DNA of 64,000 bases from NCBI GenBank assembly GCA_039105265.1, contig JAPFFF010000053.1:806001-870000 (forward strand), given 5' to 3'. Shown in pieces: positions 49,674 to 58,800 of this stretch. The first letter of the stretch is position 1. The number at the start of each line of letters is the position of its first letter. The notes beneath the pieces are model-generated. The model worked only from the letters and a program-made list of their open reading frames with translations, was not told the DNA's origin and made no database searches. The translations under genes were made by a program, and so were the position numbers. The stretch is from Tritrichomonas musculus. Lineage: Eukaryota > Parabasalia > Tritrichomonadida > Tritrichomonadidae.

Positions 49674-49907
49674 ATGCGAAAACAAATACAAAATATGGTT
49701 CCATTAAGTGAAATCATTGAAAAGGATGATTCAATTCTATCGGCTCAAATGAGAAGGCTTAAACAAAAAGCTAAACAAAGCAAATTAAATAATCTTAATA
49801 AAATAATTATTGATGAAATACATTGCGGAGGTTTTAGAATAATTTGTATGGATGAAAATATATCAAAAGATGATATAAGGATGCTTTGCGAAAACATTTA
49901 TAATTAA
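49674..49907 (+). CDS. Small hypothetical protein, 77 aa
   Basis: Basic N-terminal helix (SAQMRRLKQKAKQSKLNNLN) and an acidic end. Promoter-like T-tract and TATAAATG before the start. No family recognised. Confidence 0.5.
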   Translation: MRKQIQNMVPLSEIIEKDDSILSAQMRRLKQKAKQSKLNNLNKIIIDEIHCGGFRIICMDENISKDDIRMLCENIYN

Positions 49908-50216
49908 TTTTAAAATTTTTATGACATGTGATATAAAATTATATATTAAAATGTATCATATTAAAAGTAGCTCAATACGATAGTTTTATAAAAACAAATA
50001 GTATATTATAAATCAGTGTAAGAAGCCTAATTATATATACCGCCATTTCTTAATATGCTTAACTTTTTTGGATTTAGTGATAATATGAAATATCATCTGT
50101 AAGGTTGGTTGTCGTGAATAAGCATATATTAATCGGGGTTTGTTGCTGATTGTATCTATATTATTTTTGTCTAGGTGTGGCGTTTGAAAGAGAAAGATAT
50201 TTATTTGATTGTTATC
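49908..50216. other. Spacer before the iteron array, nothing recognised
   Basis: AT-rich sequence. A short minus-strand frame crosses it and the iterons but shows no protein-like features. Confidence 0.4.
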
Positions 50217-50451
50217 AACCGTCCGCAGATTCCGCAAATAACCGTCCGCAGATTCCAACTAACGAATTAATTTTAATAACCGTCCGCAGATTCCACAGAC
50301 AACATAAAATTTTAACAACCGTCCGCAGATTCCAACTAACGAATTAATTTTAATAACCGTCCGCAGATTCCGCAAATAACCGTTATATATAAATTAGAAT
50401 CTGCTAACCGCTGCGGAACATTGAAATTAATAATAACCGTCCGCAGATTCC
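50217..50451. repeat. Iteron-like array, inner Maverick (six copies of the 17-mer plus one diverged inverted copy)
   Basis: AACCGTCCGCAGATTCC is found at 50217, 50240, 50278, 50317, 50355 and 50435. The variant GCTAACCGCTGCGGA is at 50403-50417, preceded by GAATCTGC, the complement of the motif's right half. Spacers repeat too (AACTAACGAATTAATTTTAA; CAGACAACATAAAATTTTAA). It lies 200 bp before the HNH gene and about 1 kb before polB. The outer Maverick has the same set at 30107-30459. Confidence 0.88.
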
Positions 50452-50616
50452 GCAGACAACATAAAATTTTAAAAAAATTTTCGTAAAATAATAAATGTAA
50501 AATTGAATACTCTCACAATTTATTTATAAAATTTTTTCATATAATAATAAATGTAAAATCTGCAAAATTGAATACCATTCAAAAATAATAATTATTTTAT
50601 TGCTATGAAAAATAAA

Positions 50617-50654
50617 CGAGTTTTTATTTTTTAAATTTTTTAACGCAATATAAA
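50617..50654 (+). promoter_or_regulatory. Maverick T-tract promoter-like sequence
   Basis: CGAGTTTTTATTTTTTAAAT then TTTTTTAACGCAATATAAA before the ATG at 50655. Best match to the sequence at 46736-46772. Confidence 0.55.
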
Positions 50655-51404
50655 ATGGCTTTTGAAGTTGAACGTCTCAAGCAAACTATCAACGAATTAA
50701 GAGCAGAAATCGAAAGACTTACTCAAATTAACAACGAATTAATTACAGAAAACAAAAAATTTAAAAACAAAATTATTGAATTAGAGGCTGAGAAAATTCA
50801 AATAAATGATGATGATGAAATTAGCCCAGTTGCAGATAATGAAGATGAAGCTGAATGGCTGCCAGTAAAAGGTTATGAAAAAGATTATAAAATTTATAAC
50901 TGTTATCCTTATCCCATTAAAAAAATAAGTAATGATAAAATTATTAGAGAAAGCATCAATACAAAATCTGGTTATGTGAAAATCGCTTTAAATGGACAAT
51001 GCAAGCAAAAACATATCATTGTAGCCAAACAGTTTATTAGAAATGTTGATCCAAAGAATAAACCAATTGTTGATCACATCGACCGAAATAGAGCTAATTA
51101 TGAAATATCAAATTTACGTTGGGTTTCACCAAAAGAAAATTCACAAAATAAGTCATCTACTAAAGGCAAGCCACACGATTACGTTGATAATATACCAGAT
51201 GAAGCCATTGTTATAGATAGATATGGTGAGCATCAGTTAGAAAACTATTATTACTATGATCATGTATTTTATTTCTTCAATGGTGTTAAATTTAGAAAAC
51301 TGCGAATAAATGAAAATAAGAGAGGATACAAATTTATAATTGCTTTTGATGTTGATGAAAAAAAAAACATTTATATATATAAGTGTATTCAAAAAATTAT
51401 ATGA
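50655..51404 (+). CDS. NUMOD4-HNH homing-type endonuclease, 249 aa
   Basis: Residues 1-45 are a coiled coil (ELRAEIERLTQINNELITEN). Then NUMOD4 (EWLPVKGYEKDYKIYNCYPY, about 60-80) and an HNH_3 core (VDHIDRNRANYEISNLRWVS, about 135-155) with its trailing KENSQNKSS. These are the parts of phage-type free-standing homing nucleases. The C-terminal 80 residues are a second small domain. It stands directly between iterons and polB, so it could act in recombination or replication of the element, or be a passenger nuclease. Confidence 0.87.
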   Translation: MAFEVERLKQTINELRAEIERLTQINNELITENKKFKNKIIELEAEKIQINDDDEISPVADNEDEAEWLPVKGYEKDYKIYNCYPYPIKKISNDKIIRESINTKSGYVKIALNGQCKQKHIIVAKQFIRNVDPKNKPIVDHIDRNRANYEISNLRWVSPKENSQNKSSTKGKPHDYVDNIPDEAIVIDRYGEHQLENYYYYDHVFYFFNGVKFRKLRINENKRGYKFIIAFDVDEKKNIYIYKCIQKII

Positions 51405-51465
51405 CCTTATTTAATACAACGAGATAATTTATTTGGAAAGATTTTATATTTTTATTTTAATATAA

Positions 51466-54400
51466 ATGAATGATAAATTATTAAGTAAATTAACCAAACG
51501 AGATATATTATCTTTGCCAGGTTTCACTAAGATTAAAGCACCATTAAATGAATTAAGAACTCAATTAAATAATAGGCTTGTTTCAATGAATATTAACAAA
51601 CGCGGGGCAAGAACAATTGATTATATTAATGCTTTTAAACACGCCGATAATGAATTGTTCAATAAATTAAGTCATGACAAAATTAATAAGCAACAACATA
51701 AACAGCAACGAAAACAATATAAGCAATCAATAAAAGAATCAGCGCTTAATGAAAGGTCTTTATTCAATCTACCTACTGATTTATATACTACTACGAAAAC
51801 AGAAGCTAGAAAACAATATGAAAAAAGAATAAAAGAAGTTAGTGATAAATCTAATTTCCAAAAATATATGAAAGAGTTTATGAATAATTTCAATAATAGA
51901 TTTAGTTTTGAAATAGTTATTGGAGATGATGAAGATAAACGATTGGCTTTTTGTGAAACGTTGCGACAATGTTATAAATTAGCTAGCAGAGATAGACCTG
52001 TCGTTAAAGCTCATTCAATAGATGATACGCATAAATACTTCACTCTAAGCGATAAACATGAAATTGATTTTACAATAGGTCATATAGCAGGAACCATTGA
52101 ATTAACAACATACTCAAGCGATGATGACCCATCATATACTGGTTCTTTTATACCTATTCGTTATGAGCTGTTATTTATAAATAAAGATAAAGTAAATAAA
52201 AAAACAAAATTCACTGTTAATAAGCATGATGCCGAAACAAATAAAATATATAAAGAAGAGATAGAAATAGATGAAGATTTTCGAGAACGACCAAATGGTA
52301 GCTTCTTTCCATATATTAATTTAAGCAACATTGACTTAACAGATTTCCAAATATTTAATTCAGTCAATAAAACAAATTATAAAGATAACTGTTTTGTCTA
52401 TGCATGCATTAAATCGGGTGTTTTCGATGAAACTGAAATTAATAATTTACGTTATATTGTTAAAACGAGAAGCGTACCAAGTGATAAGATATATGAGGTC
52501 GCCAAAATATTTAATTGCCATTTTGTAGTAAAACGCATTTATGAAAAGGATAACATTACACAACAAATTAAAATAGATACTAGAAAGAAACCATGGGCTA
52601 AAAATTTTGATAGAACAGTTGAGCTACTATTGTTTAAAAACCATTACATGCTTTATAAAAATATACCAACAACCACATTTTATTTAACTAATCACGAAGA
52701 ATTAGATTCTAAATTCTCTACTATACCTATTGAAACAAGAAAGCTAATATGTGGTTTAGATAGAGGACGCTATCCAAAATACGCAAAAAACGGAACGAGT
52801 CCAATGATTATATTTAGAAAAATGTTTGAGTTAGGCTTATTTAGAGAAATTAAATTATGTGAGCTAAACATTTTATCAACTACAGAATTCACTAACAATA
52901 TCAACGACTACGATGACTTAGATTATGATGAAAATACCTGTTGCAAAATTGTAAAGAATGAGGCTTTAAAAGATAAATTTTGGACCAAAATATATTATAG
53001 TGATTTTGAAACAAATGTTAATGTATCTCCACATAAAACTTATCTAAATTGCACCGTTTGGAGAACATACGAAAAAATACATTGTGTATCTTTTACAGGT
53101 GAAAATATTGCTGATGAGTTATTAAATTTTTTAGATAATGGTTCATTAACTTATTTTCATAACCTACAATATGATGGGTGCTTTTTCTTAAACGCTCCTG
53201 GATGGAAAACAAAAATACTTAAACGAGAGAGCACCATTTTACAAATTGAAATGAGAAGACCAATTAGTAAAAGAGAGGTCAAAACATTAACTTTTCGCGA
53301 TAGCTATTCAATAATACAAGCCCCATTACGTTCATTTGCCAATATGTTTAACTTAAACGTTCATAAAGAGGTCATAGCATATAAATTATATACTGAACAT
53401 AATATTAATCGTGGTATGGTATCAGCGCTAGAATTCCAATTGCAATATTACGCAGAAAATAAAGATAATAAACCATTGAAAGATATAATGAATGATTGGA
53501 AACAGTTAATAGAGAATGCAAAAATAGCTAATGCATACAGTGAATTAAAAATAGAAGAACACAGTTCCGCGAAAGATCCTTTGGATCTGGGGACAAAGTC
53601 CTTGCCTTGCATCGACATTATGCAGTATGCTAAATTCTATTGTAAAAAGGATTGTATAGTGTTAATGAAAGGTATGGAAAAATTCAATAGTGATTTAATT
53701 GAAGTGTTTGAAAAAACTAAAACAAAAATGGGTTGCGTTCATAATTTTATTTCAATATCTTCGATTGGATATCAGTTTGCTAAAATGTATGGATGCTTTG
53801 ATAGATGTTATGAATTAAGTGGCAAACCACAAAATTTTATTCAACGTTGTGTAAGTGGTGGTAGAACGATGACAGCTAATAATGAAAAACAATATATAGA
53901 AGGCAGAATACAAGATTTCGATGCTGTTAGCTTATATCCGTCAGCAATGAGTGTTATGGATGGCGTACCTAAAGGCAAACCTAAAATAATCCCAGCAAAT
54001 GCAACTACTGAAGACTTATTACGTTATGACACATTCTTCGCCGAAATCAATATAACAAATATAAAATGTAAAAGTGATTATGAATATAAATTCGGTCAAG
54101 TGTTTATTAAAAATGAAAATGGAAGCAAGATATTTAATAACAAACCTGTTAATAATTTTTATATTGACAAGGTAGCATTTAAAGATTTAATGGAGTTTTA
54201 TGAATTTGATTATGAACTGATTCGAGGCTATTATTTCAATGAAGGATTTAATAATAAAATCAATTCATTCATTACCAAGCTATTTAATCTAAGATTGAAA
54301 TATAAAAAAGAAAAGAACCCATTGCAATCTACAATAAAACTATTACTTAACAGTATATACGGCAAATCTATTTTAAAAGCTATGCCTACTGAAACAAAAT

Positions 54401-55062
54401 GCATAAGCAAAGATAAGATTTATAAATATATTTTACGTAATTATAATTTCATAACTGAAGCAACTGAGAACGATAGTATAAATAATGTTTATGTAAAAAT
54501 AATTAAACCAATTGATAACCATTTTAACTTACCACAATTTGGAGCATCTGTTTTAAGTTGGAGTAAGCATTTAATGAATAAAGTTATATCAACTGCTGAA
54601 CAAAATGGAATAAATATATTTTATCAAGATACCGACAGCATTCATGTAATGGAAGATGATGTTAAACGTATCGCTGACATATTTAAGCGAAAATATGGTC
54701 AAGAACTTATAGGTGAGAGAATGACACAATTTCATAATGATTTTGATTCATTTGATGGAGCAGTTGGCAATGTGTGCTCACGAAAATTAATCGCTTTGGG
54801 TAAAAAAAGTTATTTAGATATATTAGTTGATGAAGTTGGTAATGAAGGCTATCATATTAGATTAAAAGGCATACCTAAGCAATGCATCTTAAACAAATGC
54901 AAGCGATTAAATATTACTGTTGAAGAGTTATATGAAAGATTATATAATGGCGAAGAGATTAGATTTAACTTATTAGATGGGTGTAATTGCTTTAGAAAAA
55001 ATAAATCATTTCAACAAATTAATTTACCACAATTTAACAGAACAGTTAAATTTACTTCGTAA
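51466..55062 (+). CDS. polB: Protein-primed family B DNA polymerase of the inner Maverick, 1,198 aa
   Basis: Exonuclease motifs: YSDFETN (about 512), FHNLQYDG (563), YCKKDC (724). Palm motifs: DFDAVSLYPS (820), LLLNSIYGKS (961), YQDTDS (1052). The N-terminal half has a region with NCFVYAC (307) and NHYMLY (395), the cysteine/histidine pair arrangement of the OTU-like part in Polinton polymerases. A GC-rich patch at 53565-53615 encodes SSAKDPLDLGTKSLP in a loop before exonuclease motif III. Terminal protein priming is normal for the family. The last 11 bp overlap the end of the minus-strand gene at 55052. Confidence 0.95.
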   Translation: MNDKLLSKLTKRDILSLPGFTKIKAPLNELRTQLNNRLVSMNINKRGARTIDYINAFKHADNELFNKLSHDKINKQQHKQQRKQYKQSIKESALNERSLFNLPTDLYTTTKTEARKQYEKRIKEVSDKSNFQKYMKEFMNNFNNRFSFEIVIGDDEDKRLAFCETLRQCYKLASRDRPVVKAHSIDDTHKYFTLSDKHEIDFTIGHIAGTIELTTYSSDDDPSYTGSFIPIRYELLFINKDKVNKKTKFTVNKHDAETNKIYKEEIEIDEDFRERPNGSFFPYINLSNIDLTDFQIFNSVNKTNYKDNCFVYACIKSGVFDETEINNLRYIVKTRSVPSDKIYEVAKIFNCHFVVKRIYEKDNITQQIKIDTRKKPWAKNFDRTVELLLFKNHYMLYKNIPTTTFYLTNHEELDSKFSTIPIETRKLICGLDRGRYPKYAKNGTSPMIIFRKMFELGLFREIKLCELNILSTTEFTNNINDYDDLDYDENTCCKIVKNEALKDKFWTKIYYSDFETNVNVSPHKTYLNCTVWRTYEKIHCVSFTGENIADELLNFLDNGSLTYFHNLQYDGCFFLNAPGWKTKILKRESTILQIEMRRPISKREVKTLTFRDSYSIIQAPLRSFANMFNLNVHKEVIAYKLYTEHNINRGMVSALEFQLQYYAENKDNKPLKDIMNDWKQLIENAKIANAYSELKIEEHSSAKDPLDLGTKSLPCIDIMQYAKFYCKKDCIVLMKGMEKFNSDLIEVFEKTKTKMGCVHNFISISSIGYQFAKMYGCFDRCYELSGKPQNFIQRCVSGGRTMTANNEKQYIEGRIQDFDAVSLYPSAMSVMDGVPKGKPKIIPANATTEDLLRYDTFFAEINITNIKCKSDYEYKFGQVFIKNENGSKIFNNKPVNNFYIDKVAFKDLMEFYEFDYELIRGYYFNEGFNNKINSFITKLFNLRLKYKKEKNPLQSTIKLLLNSIYGKSILKAMPTETKCISKDKIYKYILRNYNFITEATENDSINNVYVKIIKPIDNHFNLPQFGASVLSWSKHLMNKVISTAEQNGINIFYQDTDSIHVMEDDVKRIADIFKRKYGQELIGERMTQFHNDFDSFDGAVGNVCSRKLIALGKKSYLDILVDEVGNEGYHIRLKGIPKQCILNKCKRLNITVEELYERLYNGEEIRFNLLDGCNCFRKNKSFQQINLPQFNRTVKFTS

Positions 55063-55783
55063 GTACGTCATACACATCGGCTTTATTTGCAGGGTTTATT
55101 TTTATTGTAATAAACAGTGGTGATTTTAATATAATTGGTTTAAACATAAAATCAACTAATCGCATTTCCAAATATTTTAATGAATCTGTATTTGTTTTAA
55201 TTTTAATTGGTTTTGTCATATCATAATTCACCATTAAAGGCTCACCGTCTATAACCATTGCATCAATATTTGCAATAACTGATGGCGTGTATTCTTGGTC
55301 ATCAATAGATGAGTTCATTGGCACACCTTGTAGAGACACTAAATATAATTTGTTTGCAAAATCTAGTATTGGTAAATCTGGCACTAATATTTCTTCGTTA
55401 GCATTACATATAAACTCTTTGGTGTTATATAAGCCTGTAATTAATTTGGCTCTATGGGTGGCACTTGTTAATGTTATATTTTTAGTTGAATTTATTGAAA
55501 TTGTTTTATTATTTATATTTGTAAAAGTGATTACTGATTGGCATGCATTTAAAAATTTCGTTAATGAACTTATTGTGAAATTAAAACAGTCTTCAAACTG
55601 TATTTTTATTTCATTATCAGCGGTCTCAAAAACCAAATAATCATCTTTTGTTGTGATTAGTATATTTGCTTTTGTATTAATGGATGAAACATAATATTTA
55701 ACGTATTCACATTTCCACGGGATATTTAATCTTACTTGTATTGAGCTATAATCAGTTGGCTTGCTTTGTGTTGAAACAAACAT
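55052..55783 (-). CDS. Beta-rich hypothetical protein, about 243 aa, possibly minor capsid
   Basis: The start is taken at the ATG giving MFVSTQSKPTDYSSIQ (55781-55783); an upstream Met at 55915 would overlap the divergent fibre gene by 113 bp. The product is rich in beta-branched residues and polar strands (VFETADNEIKIQFEDCF, NKTISINSTKNITLTSATHR). This would suit a jelly-roll minor capsid (penton-like) protein, the only usual Polinton part not otherwise placed. This is inference. It is the only minus-strand gene of the inner element. Confidence 0.55.
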   Translation of the reverse strand: MFVSTQSKPTDYSSIQVRLNIPWKCEYVKYYVSSINTKANILITTKDDYLVFETADNEIKIQFEDCFNFTISSLTKFLNACQSVITFTNINNKTISINSTKNITLTSATHRAKLITGLYNTKEFICNANEEILVPDLPILDFANKLYLVSLQGVPMNSSIDDQEYTPSVIANIDAMVIDGEPLMVNYDMTKPIKIKTNTDSLKYLEMRLVDFMFKPIILKSPLFITIKINPANKADVYDVLTK

Positions 55784-55802
55784 TATTTTATATTGTATTA
55801 AA

Positions 55803-58800
55803 ATGTCATTGGCATTATATTCTATAAAATCTAAAGAAGCGACTAAATTAAATGATAATGGGATAGAAATCAAAGTTGATGAAGATAATGGGGAAACAAT
55901 TAGTATTGAAAACACGTTGGACCCCGAAAAAATGGTTCAATTTAATTGCTTATACAATAAAGATGAAATAAAAACACTTATGGGAACGCAAGGATTTACA
56001 CCAGAGAAATTCATAGATTTGCCTATTTCTGGTGGTTATAAGGTATGGAGGTTTAATGACCAAAACTTTAATACTATTTCAAACGAAGGTTATTGTGCAA
56101 CCTATAAGAAATTGTTGGAATTATTAAACACAAGCACAACAAATTTAAATTCATTATTGAATAAACTAGGAACAAACATTGAATTACTTAAAAATGCTTC
56201 ATTAAGGATAATTGGCACAGATGAAGCCAAAGATGTTTCAGTTTATAAAGATTTGATTTCAGCCTTAAACACTAATAACGAAAACATTTCAGGTATTATA
56301 TCTCATATTTATGAAGTGATTGCATCTATTGATTCTTTTTCTGTTGAGGAATTTCTAAAAACAACTCTACAAAAAGACGAACAAATGACATCAATAAAAT
56401 TAAATACAGAAAAAAATAATTACGAACCAATTCAAGTATCCATTTCAAAATATAAAGATTTAGTGGATGAATTAGAAAAGTTATTTATTTGTCTTACCCA
56501 GATTCTAATTGTTGAATCAACAAATGATTTGAAATACATTGAAGAAACAAAGACGAAAATAGACGGACCTGACGAATTAGCAGATGACCCTAATCAATAT
56601 ATCTATAATTATTCATCTAAAACAAGCCATGTAGATACATTTACAGAATTAATAAATCAGTTAAATAAATCAACTGAGAACATTGAGAAATGGATTACAA
56701 AAATAGAGCAAATTAAGACTTCAGGTATAGATCCAGATACTTCATGCCCATTAAATTCAATAAAATATATCGATACAGCTAATACAATCAAAGAAGAAAA
56801 GCCAACATCATTAAATAACTTAATAACAAAATTAAGCGATAACAATAATAATATTCATACTTGGCTGACATCAAAAGAGAGCAATAGTGATTTTGATGAT
56901 TATTTAAATAATTTAAATGAAATGGAGTTATTGGTTTGTTTAAAGAAGGGTGAAGAATTTGTTTTCAGGAAACTCAAGGTCCATAAAGATAAAGTACCTG
57001 ATGCTCTTATTGAATCATCTACTGAAGGACAATTTGTTGATAAAGATAATAATGTTAAATTTGATTTAAACGATTTAGCTGATATTAATGAACTTGAATC
57101 AACTAATGCTACTGTTAATATGTCTTTAATTGAAGCCATTCATGTTGTGTTTGATACATATAAATCATTAGGATTAGTAATTAAACACACCTTTATGCTT
57201 TTAAATAGTTGGGTTTTAAATCCATCTGTTCATTTTGCAACTAATCTTACAAAGTTAATGTGGAATAATTATATAGGACCAGGTCTAAGTTATGGAATAG
57301 ATAAATATGGTAAAATTAAGAAATTTGTTATAAATTGGGGAGAAAATAGAGATTTTCTTCCAACTCCTGCACAACCGGATGATTCAAAAATAATGGCTTG
57401 GCTAAAAGACCAAACATTAGCAACCGAAGAAGTATTTATTAATTCATGGAATGATTTAAAAGAATTTTTCAAAGGAACTTCTGGTGATTTTATTATGATG
57501 ATGTTATGTCTTGGATCATTAATGGCAATAGGTATTTGGGATTGTATGCCTTTAGCAGAAATACTAGAAGAAGATGAATTACCTGATGGTTTAGGCGAAA
57601 TATTTACTCCAAATAAGTATTCAATTGTTGATACCATATACAAATTAACAAGGAAATTAAACAATCATATTAAAAATCATCCTACTTCATCTGGTGATTC
57701 AAATTTCACGATAAAGGAAGGGATTCTAGAGTATAAAATTAAAAATAATGATATTAAACCAAGTACATTAGAAAAGACCGTTCAAATCGATGGTACTGAC
57801 ATAACAAAGAAATATAACGTCCTGACTATTGATATCCCAACAGAATTGAAAGCTAAATTGCTAACATTAAAAGAACATATCAATATCTTCAAAATTGTTT
57901 TACGAAAAAACGTAGTGTATGATGAATTAGGAAATTATATCAGGGAATTTTACATCTATTCTTATCAAAATATGATTATTGCTCCATTAGTTATTAAAAG
58001 AGAGAATGGGTGCTATTTATATAATTCATCAACAATAACAGACACCACATCGATAGCATTTGACCAAGAACTTGATTTTAATCCATATGACTTATATCTT
58101 AGAGGTGAATTATCGATTTTTTATGAACCAACACAAGATGCATTAGTGTCATCTAAACCCGTTGTAAAATGTGATATAATTGAAGCCGATAATGCATTAA
58201 AATTACAGAAAACAGATATATATTATTTCTATAAGCCATCAAAAATAACGGAACAAAAAGTTGAATATGACCCATGGACTGAATACGATTGTTATAAAAT
58301 GATTTATGAAATACCATCCAGTTATACAATTCCAAACAATATGCAATTTGTTTTCAAAGAGTATTGTTTCGGTAATGAATGGAAATTAACATGGAATATA
58401 GACCATTGGGAAGGAGATAATATAAAAGGGCGAAGTAATGGAAAGGTTATTTATAAATTAAAGAAAAATGATAATAAAGACCCATTTGGTTCCCATGGTT
58501 GTTATATAATGTGTAAGCATGATGATTGGAATCAATTATTTGTTCCTAAGAATACTGAGAATTTCATGGAATATTTATGGACTAAAGGAAAAGTTGAAGT
58601 ATCAGTTAAAACAAAGAATGGTGAAATAAAGCCGGCAACAGATTATGCACTCAATTTAAATTGGTTTCCTGCTGATATTAAATTCGAGGGTTATGATTTA
58701 CTTGGAATTGATTGTGTTATAACAGAAACTGATTCAAGTAAAATAAAAGTTAATGAAATTGATAAAGTATATGCTGATATCTTTGCTCAAGAAATGCCTT

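Noticed and set aside
50031-50258. Minus-strand frame of 75 aa across the iteron array
   Set aside because: It is composed of translated iteron repeats and AT-rich spacer, lacks protein-like composition and a promoter-like leader.
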